Source: Rubricoccus sp038746605 (GTDB taxonomy: Bacteria; Bacteroidota; Rhodothermia; Rhodothermales; Rubricoccaceae). From it: a DNA stretch of 64,000 nucleotides. The notes beneath the pieces are model-generated. The model did not search any database. It saw nothing but the letters and a program-made list of their open reading frames with translations, and had not been told where the DNA came from. The position numbers and the translations under genes were made by a program. The stretch covers positions 1 to 64,000 of the forward strand of contig JBCDKM010000023.1 of NCBI GenBank assembly GCA_038746605.1, in the 5' to 3' direction. Below, piece by piece: positions 49,353 through 57,160 of this stretch (positions within the stretch are counted from its first letter, which is position 1; each line of letters begins with the position of its first letter).

Positions 49353-50666
49353 TCAGTCGGAGGAGAGGGCGAGGCCGTCGGCGCGAAGGCCCGTGACGGA
49401 TTCGACGTGGAAGGGGCGTCGGCCCGGACCGAGGACACTCACGTCGCGAAGCGTCAAGCCTCGAATGTGGCCCAGCGTGAGGTGCGCATCCACAGACGCG
49501 AGGTTCACGGAGCCGGGGATGACGCCGAGGCCTCGGATCCCACCAGGCTTGCGTCGCCCGTCGAGGTCCGCTGGCTCTGTTACTCGGAGAGTCACGTCGC
49601 GGAGGGTGAGCCGCTCGATGGGCGCATCGGGGCGACCGGCGATGAGCACGTTGCCGCGCGTCGCGAGGTCGAGTCCGGCGAGTGTCACATCGCGAACGGT
49701 CCCGAGCGGGCTGGTCTCGTCGCGGCGGTCGATGTCGAGGTAGACCGGGTACTCGGTCCCGTGGCGCGTCGGCTCCCCGCCGAAGGTGACGTTTTCGATG
49801 CGGACCTGCTCGACCGCCCCGCCGTCTTTCATGAACACGGCGATACCATAGCGCGTGTCGCGAATGGCGACGTTTTGCACGAGGACGTGCGCGATCCGGT
49901 CGCCCGTCCGGGTCCCAAACTTGATCGCCGCGTCGTCGCTCGCAAGGACGGCGTTCGTGACGACGACGTTCTCGACGGGCTGCCCGCGCCGCGCCTTGAA
50001 GCAGATCGCATCGTCACCGGTGCGGATGGTCACGTTCGAGATCGTCACGTCGCGCGCGCCGCGGAGGTCGATGCCATCGGTGTTCGGCGCGAGAGGCGGA
50101 TTGTCGATGGTGATGCCCCGGACGGAGACGCGCTCGACCCGGTTGAGGTTGAGCGTCCACCCGGTGCTGTTGACCATCCGCACGTCGCGGATCGTGAGAT
50201 CACGGACGTCCTGGAAGACGACCCAGAACATCGGTCGGCCCTCGGTTTCGTCGCCAGTCTGGGCGTCGTAGGCGAATTCTGGCCCGCGGCCGTCGATGGT
50301 GCCGGTCCCGGTCAGCGCGACGTGTTTGGCGCCGAACGCGGCCAAGAGCGCGCGACGGCGGCCCGGGCGCTCGCTGGTCAACTCGGGCTGGAACGGGTAG
50401 TCTGCGAGGTCCGTGGAGCCCCGGAGGAGCGCGCCCGCGTTGAGGTGGAGGTGGACGAAACTCGCGAGGCGAACGGTCCCGGTGTCGAAGGTGCCCGCCG
50501 GGACGCGGACGGTCCCTCCTCCCCTCTCGGCACAGTCGTCCACGGCGGCCTGGATCGCAGCCGTGTCGAGCATGCCGTCGTTCGGGACCGCACCGTAGTC
50601 GGTCACGAGGCAGTCCTGGGCGGCGACCGTCGTGGCAAGAGCGAGGAAAAGGGCGAGGGCGCGCAT
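49353..50666 (-). CDS. Secreted GH28-like enzyme (polygalacturonase-like)
   Basis: The product is 437 residues. Signal peptide MRALALFLALATTVAAQ, then a right-handed beta-helix of the pectate-lyase-like superfamily. GH28 motifs present: DYGAVPNDGMLDTAAIQAAVD start, NTDGIDL, and GDDAICFK (catalytic Asp pair). The later GHG and RIK motifs of classic polygalacturonases are not apparent; at that place the sequence reads SDDAAIKFG and KDGG. It is thus a divergent member, perhaps acting on another uronide linkage. It lies 1 bp downstream of eda. Confidence 0.75.
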   Translation of the reverse strand: MRALALFLALATTVAAQDCLVTDYGAVPNDGMLDTAAIQAAVDDCAERGGGTVRVPAGTFDTGTVRLASFVHLHLNAGALLRGSTDLADYPFQPELTSERPGRRRALLAAFGAKHVALTGTGTIDGRGPEFAYDAQTGDETEGRPMFWVVFQDVRDLTIRDVRMVNSTGWTLNLNRVERVSVRGITIDNPPLAPNTDGIDLRGARDVTISNVTIRTGDDAICFKARRGQPVENVVVTNAVLASDDAAIKFGTRTGDRIAHVLVQNVAIRDTRYGIAVFMKDGGAVEQVRIENVTFGGEPTRHGTEYPVYLDIDRRDETSPLGTVRDVTLAGLDLATRGNVLIAGRPDAPIERLTLRDVTLRVTEPADLDGRRKPGGIRGLGVIPGSVNLASVDAHLTLGHIRGLTLRDVSVLGPGRRPFHVESVTGLRADGLALSSD

Positions 50667-50667
50667 G

Positions 50668-51345
50668 TCAAGCGGCGTCGACGGACTGGCGGAGGCGGCG
50701 AGCGTTAGCGGTCAGGCGGGCCCAGTCCCCCGCCGCGATGGCATCGGACTCGACGAGCGCGGAGCCCGCGCCCACGGCGACGGCGCCCGCGCGGAGCCAC
50801 TCGGTCGCGTTGTCCAGTGAGACCCCGCCCGTAGGCATCAGCTTGAGGAACGGCATCGGCGCAAGGACGCCCCTGATGAAGCCCGGCCCCAGGCTCCCGG
50901 CGGGAAACACCTTCGCGACATCGGCCCCGGCCTCGTGCGCGGTCAGGATCTCGGTCGGCGTGAAGCAGCCGGGCATGGCGGCAGCATTCATCGCGTGGGC
51001 CGCCTCCACGACCTCGCGCTTGAACACTGGACTCACGATGTAGCGCGCGCCCGCGTCCACGGCCGCCTTGGCGGTCTCGGCGTCGGTCACAGAGCCCGCG
51101 CCGACGAGGATGTTCGCGCCCAGTTCTGCGGTGACCGCGCGGATGCCATCGAGCGCGTTCGGGACCGTCATGGTCACCTCGAAGCACACGACACCGCCCT
51201 CCGTTAGCGCGCGCGCGATGGAGACGAGCTTCTCGGGCTCGTCCGTACGGACGACGGCGACGGCTCGGTCCGCCTCGACGGCGGCGACGACGCCCTCGCG
51301 GGTGGACAGGTCGTGGATGGCGAGACCGTTGGCGTGAGTCATCAT
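50668..51345 (-). CDS. eda: KDPG/KHG aldolase
   Basis: The product is 225 residues. It cleaves 2-keto-3-deoxy-6-phosphogluconate into pyruvate and glyceraldehyde-3-phosphate. Motifs: AVAVVRTDEPEKLVSIARALTEGGVVCFEVTMTVPNA, VGAGSVTDAETAKAAVDAGARYIVSPVF, MPGCFTPTEILTAHEAGADVAKVFPA with the Schiff-base Lys (AKVFPA), and LMPTGGVSLDNATEWLRAGAVAVGAGSAL. It is the final step of the pathway in this operon. The gene is 3 bp from the uxuA stop. Confidence 0.93.
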   Translation of the reverse strand: MMTHANGLAIHDLSTREGVVAAVEADRAVAVVRTDEPEKLVSIARALTEGGVVCFEVTMTVPNALDGIRAVTAELGANILVGAGSVTDAETAKAAVDAGARYIVSPVFKREVVEAAHAMNAAAMPGCFTPTEILTAHEAGADVAKVFPAGSLGPGFIRGVLAPMPFLKLMPTGGVSLDNATEWLRAGAVAVGAGSALVESDAIAAGDWARLTANARRLRQSVDAA

Positions 51346-51348
51346 GAA

Positions 51349-52458
51349 TCAGGCGGACGTGGCCTTCCAAAGGCCGAGGAGGTAGGTGGCCCCGAGGGCG
51401 CGATCGAACAGCCCGTAGCCGGGGCGGACGGCCGGATTGCCGCGCTCGGTCCAGATCTGACGGCCGTGGTCCGGGCGGAGAGAACCGTCGAAGCCTGCTC
51501 GCTTGAGGGCGGCGATCACGCCGGGGAGGTCCACGTCGCCCTCGGGATGGGCGGTCTCGGTGAAGTCACGCGCATTCGTCGCTCCGGGTGGGTCCGCCTC
51601 GGCGCCGAGGCGGGGGGACTGGAGATGGGCGACGTTGCGGAGGTGGGCGAAGTGGAGACGATCTCTGGCGGCGAGACGGGCGGCGGCGGCGGGAAGGTCC
51701 GCGACTTGGGCGGGGTCGGCGCCGAGGGAGCCGGTGCAGAGCGTGACGCCGTTGGCAGGGGAGTCCACGAGGTCGCAGACCCGGCCCAGCGCGTCGGCGG
51801 AGGTCACGACGCGCGGGAGGCCGAAGAGGGACCACGGCGGGTCGTCGGGATGAATCGCGAGCTTGACGCCAGAGGCTTCGCCGACGGGCACGGCGCGCTC
51901 CAAAAACCACCCGAGGTGGTCCCACATCTGCTCCGTGTCCACGGCCTCGTAGGCGGCGAACAGGCGGCGGAGGTCGTCGGGCGAGTGCGCGTCCATCCAG
52001 CCGGGGAGCCCCCCAGAGGCCAGCGCCTCCTCCACGTTCGCGAGGTCGCCCTCGGCATAGGCCAATGCCTCCGACCCGTCCGGCATCGCGCGGTGGAGGT
52101 CGGTCCGCGTCCAGTCGAAGACGGGCATGAAGTTGTAGCAGACGACCGGCGGGAACGGACTACCCGCGAGGGCCTCGCCCACAGCCTCGACGCTCGTGCA
52201 CCAGTTGTCGGTCAACCGTTCGCGGTCGCTCGTGCCCAGCTTGATGCCCTCGGGCACGGGGATCGACTCGATACAACTCACGGCCAGCCCGGCGTCCTCG
52301 ACGCGCTCGCGCACCGAGCGGACGGCCTCTGGCGTCCACGCCTCGCCAGGCGGCACATCGTGTAGCGCGGTCACGATGCCGCGCACGCCCGGAATCTGGC
52401 GGATCGCGCCGAGCGTGACGGGGTCAGACTCGCCATACCAGCGGAGCGAGAGCGTCAT
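51349..52458 (-). CDS. uxuA: D-mannonate dehydratase
   Basis: The product is 369 residues. It converts D-mannonate to 2-keto-3-deoxygluconate. Motifs: LRWYGESDPVTLGAIRQIPGVRGIVTALHD start, CYNFMPVFDWTRTDL, LAIHPDDPPWSLFGLPRVV, LCTGSLGA, and the H-L-R-N metal-binding region. A complete CCGCCTCGG palindrome (51594-51613) interrupts the coding sequence in frame, adding SPRLGAEADPPGATNAR after HLRN...HLQ, in a surface loop before FTETAHPEGDVD. ATG 52458 overlaps the uxaB stop by 4 bp. Confidence 0.93.
   Translation of the reverse strand: MTLSLRWYGESDPVTLGAIRQIPGVRGIVTALHDVPPGEAWTPEAVRSVRERVEDAGLAVSCIESIPVPEGIKLGTSDRERLTDNWCTSVEAVGEALAGSPFPPVVCYNFMPVFDWTRTDLHRAMPDGSEALAYAEGDLANVEEALASGGLPGWMDAHSPDDLRRLFAAYEAVDTEQMWDHLGWFLERAVPVGEASGVKLAIHPDDPPWSLFGLPRVVTSADALGRVCDLVDSPANGVTLCTGSLGADPAQVADLPAAAARLAARDRLHFAHLRNVAHLQSPRLGAEADPPGATNARDFTETAHPEGDVDLPGVIAALKRAGFDGSLRPDHGRQIWTERGNPAVRPGYGLFDRALGATYLLGLWKATSA
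51594..51613. repeat. Palindrome inside uxuA
   Basis: Perfect arms, centre CG. Translated in frame as part of PRLGAEADP. Confidence 0.9.
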
Positions 52459-54020
52459 CGCGGCGAGAGAGAGAGGTGGGCGTTGAGGACCATCGGCAGG
52501 CCGTCGTCCAGGGCGCGGGCGGTGAGGCGGGCGACCTCGCTCGCGAAGGCCGGGCCGGTCTTCGGTAGGTCTGTCAGGTCGTACCCCCAGAGGTCAGTGT
52601 TCGCGAGGACCTCGTTGGCAATGACAAACGCGGCGTCCGGTCGCTCGCGCCAGAGGCCTCGGATGGTCTCGGCACGGTCGTCCGCCAGAACGTCGGCGGT
52701 AGCGAAGCGGAGGGCGCCGTCGGGCGGGATGCCGTCGGCCTGGCGGTGGAGGAGCAGGAACGCGGCGAAGCCGAGCGCGACGGCGTCGGGGACGCGGTCC
52801 AGCCGGTCGAGCGCGAGGACGCTGGGGACGGCGCGGACGCCGAGTTTCATCGTCTGCTGGAGCGTGATCGAGCGCAGTTCGTGGCGGATGAAGGGGTTCG
52901 CGAAGCGGTCGCGGACGGCCCGCGCGAAGGGCTCGGCGGAATCGGGATCGGCGCCAGAGACCTCCAAGTCTGCGGCCACGGCGGGGACCAGTTCACCGAA
53001 CAGGAGCCGGTCCAGGAACGCGCCCACGCGGGCGTCCTCCGTCGCCTCGCCGACGGTCTCCAGTCCGCACCCCAGCGCGACGGGGACGAGCAGCGTGTGC
53101 GCCGCGTTGAGCAGCCGCACCTTGCGCAACCGGAACGGCTCCACGCTCGGCGCGACGACGATGCCCGCGCCAGAGGCTGGGTCTCCGTTCGCGAAGGGAA
53201 GCCGCTCGCGCAGGGCCTCTGGCGTGGTGCCTTCGGGCGGCTCGATGGCCCACAGTCGGTACGGCTCGGTGTCGGTGAGAAGCGGGTCGCGGTGGCCGAC
53301 CTCGCGCTCCGCCGCGCCGAGGTCCGGCGGGGTGCCGGTCACGATCCGGTCCACGAGGGTGTCGCAGAACGTGACGTGCGTGTCGATCCACCCGGCGAAG
53401 AGATCGCCCCAGCCTGCGCGTTCTCCCCATCGCAGCACGAGGTCGCGCAGCAATGTCCCGTTGCCCTCTACGAGTTCGGTCGGCAGGACAACGGTCTCCC
53501 ATCCGGGCTCGCGCCCGAAGGCAGAAAACGCCGTCGCGCGCTTGTGCAGAAGCGCCGCCAGCTTTGCAGGGAAGGAGCGAGGCGGGTAAGCCGTAGGATC
53601 ATCGTCATCGTCCCATGTCAACCCGACCTCGGTTGTGTTGGAGACGATTACATCCGCGTCATCTGCCAGATCGAGGACGGCCTCCCACTCATCCTGAGCG
53701 GAGATGGCACGCTCTACGGTTGTGATGATGCGGACACGCTCGACGGCCTCACCATCTTCCATCCCTCGCTCGCGGAGTGTGAACAGGCCGTCCTGGTCGT
53801 TGAACGCGGCTCCGCGTCCGCTGCCGGTCTGGCTCACGACAATCGCGTTTCCGCGCCAGAGGCCCTCGCGCGCGGCGCGGTCGAGCGCGTCGTCTACGAG
53901 GCCACGCAGCAGCGCCCCTGTCCCGAACTGGAGTACCTGGACAGGGCGCGGGAGCGAGTCATAGACCTCGCGGTCTACCCCGCGCAAGCGCTGGCGATTG
54001 AGGCGAGGAAAGTCAGACAT
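52455..54020 (-). CDS. uxaB: Tagaturonate reductase (altronate oxidoreductase)
   Basis: The product is 521 residues, mannitol dehydrogenase superfamily. It reduces D-tagaturonate to D-altronate with NADH. The start LPRPVQVLQFGTGALLRGLVDD (Rossmann), GLFTLRERG, SNTTEVGLTW, LPTELVEGNGTLLRDLV, and KVRLLNAAHTLLVPVALGCG with the catalytic Lys/Asn/His set are UxaB-like rather than UxuB-like. It overlaps uxuA by 4 bp. No separate fructuronate reductase is present in the operon although UxuA is, so this enzyme may need to serve both branches. Confidence 0.88.
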   Translation of the reverse strand: MSDFPRLNRQRLRGVDREVYDSLPRPVQVLQFGTGALLRGLVDDALDRAAREGLWRGNAIVVSQTGSGRGAAFNDQDGLFTLRERGMEDGEAVERVRIITTVERAISAQDEWEAVLDLADDADVIVSNTTEVGLTWDDDDDPTAYPPRSFPAKLAALLHKRATAFSAFGREPGWETVVLPTELVEGNGTLLRDLVLRWGERAGWGDLFAGWIDTHVTFCDTLVDRIVTGTPPDLGAAEREVGHRDPLLTDTEPYRLWAIEPPEGTTPEALRERLPFANGDPASGAGIVVAPSVEPFRLRKVRLLNAAHTLLVPVALGCGLETVGEATEDARVGAFLDRLLFGELVPAVAADLEVSGADPDSAEPFARAVRDRFANPFIRHELRSITLQQTMKLGVRAVPSVLALDRLDRVPDAVALGFAAFLLLHRQADGIPPDGALRFATADVLADDRAETIRGLWRERPDAAFVIANEVLANTDLWGYDLTDLPKTGPAFASEVARLTARALDDGLPMVLNAHLSLSPR

Positions 54021-54023
54021 GGA

Positions 54024-55616
54024 TCAAAGCGTGACGCCGCCTTTCCAGATGGCGATCTCGCGGTAGTCGTTCGTTTCGTTGTTCGTGCGCCGGCCGCTGG
54101 CGACATCGAGGACGTACGCCGTGAGGCGGTCCGCGAGGGCGTCCATGTCGGCGGCGCCCGTGAGGAGGTCGCCCGCGCCGAAGTCGATCCAGTGCGGCTT
54201 GTGCTCGGCGATGTCGGGGTTAGTCGCCACTTTGACGGTCGGGGCCGGGAAGCCGAGGGGCGTACCGCGGCCGGTCGTGAAGAGCAGGACGGTCGCGCCA
54301 GAGGCCGTGAGCGCGGTGCACGAGACGCCGTCGTTGCCGGGCGACTCGATGAGTCCGAGTCCTCTGGCGAAACCGTCGCTGGAGTCGGTGCCAGAGGCTG
54401 GGACGGACGCCGCCTCGGCGTAGTCCAGCACCTCGGCGACAGGCGCCCGCCCGCCTTTCTGAATCGCGCCGAGGGATTTTTCCTCCAGCGTCGTCAGCCC
54501 GCCGTCCTTGTTGCCGGGGCTGGGGTTCTCGTAGACGGGCTGATCGTGGGCGACGAAGTAGTCGCGGAAGCGCTGCACGAGGTTCACCGTCTCGCAGAAG
54601 ACGTCGCCGGAGACCGCGCGCTCCAGGAGCACCGGCTCGGCGCCGAACATCTCGGGGACCTCGGTCTGGAGCACGCGCGCCCCCCACGCCGTCCAGCGGT
54701 CCGCGAGGCGCCCCAGCAGCGGGTTCGCCGTCACACCTGAGAAGCCGTCCGAGCCGCCGCACTTGACCCCGAGCACGAGCCGGTGCGCCCCCACGGTCTC
54801 GCGCCGGTCCTCGCGCATGACCTCTACGATCTTCTCCGCGGCCTCGATGCCCGTCTCGATCTCGTCGCCGACGAGCTGCGCCACGAACGACTGCAACCGG
54901 CCTCTGGCGCGTCGCGAGCCGTCCAGATCGGCGGCGTCGAGGAAGGCCGCGAGTTGGTTGTTCTCGCAGCCCAGCCCGAGCACGACGGCCCCGCCGCAGT
55001 TGGGGTGCCGCGTGAGTGCCGCGAGGAGGTCGCGCGTGCGGGCGTGGTCGCCGCCGAGTTGGCTGCACCCGAAGGGGTGCGCGAAGGCGTGTGCGCCGTC
55101 GATCACGCCCTCGCCCTCGTGGCCGAAGCGGCGGTCGATGGTCCGCGCGATCCGCTCCGCGGCGCGGTTCACACAGCCGACGGTGTTCAGCACCCACAGT
55201 TCGTTCCGCGTGCCGACGCGGCCATCGGGGCGGACGAACCCCTCCCACGTCGGCTCCGGGCCGGGGTCGGGCAGCGCGGCCAGAACATCCGCCAGAGGCC
55301 TATGGCGCACGTCAGAGAAATCGGCATCGCCGGAGAGCGCCGTCGCGAGGTTGTGCGAGTGGACCCACTGGCCTCTGGCGATGGGCCGGGTCACGCGGCC
55401 GATGGGAAAGCCGTACTTCACGACGGGGTCGCCCGCTTCGTAGTCGCGCAAAGCGATCTTGTGCCCGGCGGGGATGTCCTGGCGCAAGACGGCTTCCTCC
55501 GCCTCGGTGCCGAGGCGGACCAACTCGCCCGCACGGAGCGGGTGCACGGCCACCGCGACCGTATCGGCCGGGTGGACACGGAGGACGAGGGGAGCCTGGA
55601 TCGGCGTCTCTGTCAT
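54024..55616 (-). CDS. uxaA: Altronate dehydratase
   Basis: The product is 530 residues. It dehydrates D-altronate to 2-keto-3-deoxygluconate. An N-terminal SAF domain (residues about 1-100: VLRVHPADTVAVAV, IPAGHKIAL) is followed by the GD_AH domain: GYVRPDGRVGTRN-like GFVRPDGRVGTRNELWVLNTVGCVN, HPFGCSQLG, CGGAVVLGLGCENNQ, GVKCGGSDGFSGVTANPLLG, EVPEMFGAE, PGNKDGGLTTLEEKSLG and TGRGTPLGFPAPTVKVATN. A palindrome (55499-55518) is read in frame in the SAF domain as RLGTEAEEA. ATG 55616 overlaps the DASS gene stop by 4 bp. Confidence 0.94.
   Translation of the reverse strand: MTETPIQAPLVLRVHPADTVAVAVHPLRAGELVRLGTEAEEAVLRQDIPAGHKIALRDYEAGDPVVKYGFPIGRVTRPIARGQWVHSHNLATALSGDADFSDVRHRPLADVLAALPDPGPEPTWEGFVRPDGRVGTRNELWVLNTVGCVNRAAERIARTIDRRFGHEGEGVIDGAHAFAHPFGCSQLGGDHARTRDLLAALTRHPNCGGAVVLGLGCENNQLAAFLDAADLDGSRRARGRLQSFVAQLVGDEIETGIEAAEKIVEVMREDRRETVGAHRLVLGVKCGGSDGFSGVTANPLLGRLADRWTAWGARVLQTEVPEMFGAEPVLLERAVSGDVFCETVNLVQRFRDYFVAHDQPVYENPSPGNKDGGLTTLEEKSLGAIQKGGRAPVAEVLDYAEAASVPASGTDSSDGFARGLGLIESPGNDGVSCTALTASGATVLLFTTGRGTPLGFPAPTVKVATNPDIAEHKPHWIDFGAGDLLTGAADMDALADRLTAYVLDVASGRRTNNETNDYREIAIWKGGVTL
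55499..55518. repeat. Palindrome inside uxaA
   Basis: Perfect arms, centre TG. Translated in frame as RLGTEAEE between two strands of the N-terminal SAF domain. Confidence 0.9.
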
Positions 55617-57160
55617 GGCAACTCGGGGAGAGCGGTTCCTGTCAGGAACGGCAGCACGAGGACGGCGAAGAGAGTCACGAGGACGGCGAACGTGACGTTG
55701 AGCCAGACGCCCGCGCGGGCCATCTCGCCGATGCTCACGTGCCCGCTCCCGTACGCGATGGCGTTGGCGGGCGTGGCAACCGGCAGCATGAACGCACACG
55801 AAGCCGCGACGGTCGCAGGCACCAGCAGCACGGTCGGCGCCGCGCCTACGCTCACGGCCAGCGCCGCGAGCACCGGCAGGAAAGCCGCCGCCGTGGCCGT
55901 GTTGCTCGTCAGTTCGGTCAGCATCACGATGGTCGCGACGACGATCCCGACGAGCGCCCACAGCGGGAGCGCTCCGAAGGCCGAGAGGCTTCCCCCGATC
56001 CACGCCGCCAGCCCCGTCTCCGAGATCGCGCTCGCGAGCGAGAGTCCGCCGCCGAAAAGGAGTAGGATGCCCCAGGGCAAGGTCTTCGCCGTCTCCCAGT
56101 CCAGCAACTGCTCACCCCGCTGGCGATCGCCAGCGGGCAGCGCGAACAGCGCGAGGGCGCCCGCCATCGCGAGCCCGGCGTCGGTCGCGCCCGGCGCCAG
56201 AGGCTGCCAGAGCTGTCGCGTCATCCACAGCAGCGCGACCGTCCCGAAAACGAGTCCGACGCGGACCTCTGGCGTAGAGATCGGCCCGAGCGCGGCCTGA
56301 CGCTCGCGGATGAACTGGCGCCCGCCGGGGATGCCGGGAAGGCGCAGCGGGAAGATGACCCGCGTCAGCATGAAATAGATGACGGTCAGCCCGATCACGA
56401 CCATCGGGATGCCTACCGCCATCCAGCCCGCGAAGGTCACCTCCACGCCGTAGGTCTCGCTCACAAAGCCCGCGAGGAAGGCGTTCGTCGGCGTCCCGAT
56501 AAGGGTCCCCAGCCCGCCGATGGAGCAGGCGTAGGCCACGCCGAGCATCAGCACGAGCGCGAACGTACGGTCCTCGGCCTCCGTCCCCACGTCATCGCGC
56601 TTGGCAAGGGCCACGACTGAGAGTGCGATGGGCAGCATCATCACCGCCGTGGCCGTGTTCGAGATGCCCATCGAGAGGAGCCCCGCCGCGAGCATGAACC
56701 CGAGCACGATCCGCCGCGGCTCGGTCCCCACCGCCGCGATCACGCCGAGCGCGAGCCGCGTGTGCATGTTCCATTTTTCGAGCCCCTTCGCGAGGAGGAA
56801 GCCGCCGAGAAACAGGAAGATGATCGGGTTGGCGTAGGGCGCCGCCGCCGCGCGCATGTCCACGACGCCCGCAAGTGGGAACAGCGCCAGAGGTGCGAGG
56901 GCCGTCGCTGGGATGGGCAGCGCCTCGGTCATCCACCAGCACGCCATGAGCAGCCCCACGCCCGCGGCTCGCCAGGCCTCTGGCGCCATGCCCGCGGGCG
57001 CGGGCACGACGAGCGTGAGCGCGAACACGCCGAGCCCTGCCCACAGGCCGATGATGGGCGCGAGCGAGCGGCGCGCGTCGGGCTCCGGGCCTCTGGCGCC
57101 AGAGGCCGGAGCATCCGCTAGGGGTACGCCAGAGGTGGACGAGTGAACAGCGGCACTCAT
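55613..57160 (-). CDS. DASS-family sodium/dicarboxylate or sugar-acid symporter (SLC13)
   Basis: The product is 515 residues with about 12 predicted membrane helices. DASS signatures: the first SNT motif in GISNTATAVMMLP, the second in LTSNTATAAAFLP, and the C-terminal LPVATPANAIAYGSG. It likely imports a dicarboxylate or acidic sugar coupled to Na+. A stretch VGTEAEDR in a loop (about 56573-56592) looks like a decayed copy of the palindrome. The operon thus has two uptake systems (this and TRAP). It overlaps the enolase gene and uxaA by 4 bp each. Confidence 0.87.
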   Translation of the reverse strand: MSAAVHSSTSGVPLADAPASGARGPEPDARRSLAPIIGLWAGLGVFALTLVVPAPAGMAPEAWRAAGVGLLMACWWMTEALPIPATALAPLALFPLAGVVDMRAAAAPYANPIIFLFLGGFLLAKGLEKWNMHTRLALGVIAAVGTEPRRIVLGFMLAAGLLSMGISNTATAVMMLPIALSVVALAKRDDVGTEAEDRTFALVLMLGVAYACSIGGLGTLIGTPTNAFLAGFVSETYGVEVTFAGWMAVGIPMVVIGLTVIYFMLTRVIFPLRLPGIPGGRQFIRERQAALGPISTPEVRVGLVFGTVALLWMTRQLWQPLAPGATDAGLAMAGALALFALPAGDRQRGEQLLDWETAKTLPWGILLLFGGGLSLASAISETGLAAWIGGSLSAFGALPLWALVGIVVATIVMLTELTSNTATAAAFLPVLAALAVSVGAAPTVLLVPATVAASCAFMLPVATPANAIAYGSGHVSIGEMARAGVWLNVTFAVLVTLFAVLVLPFLTGTALPELP

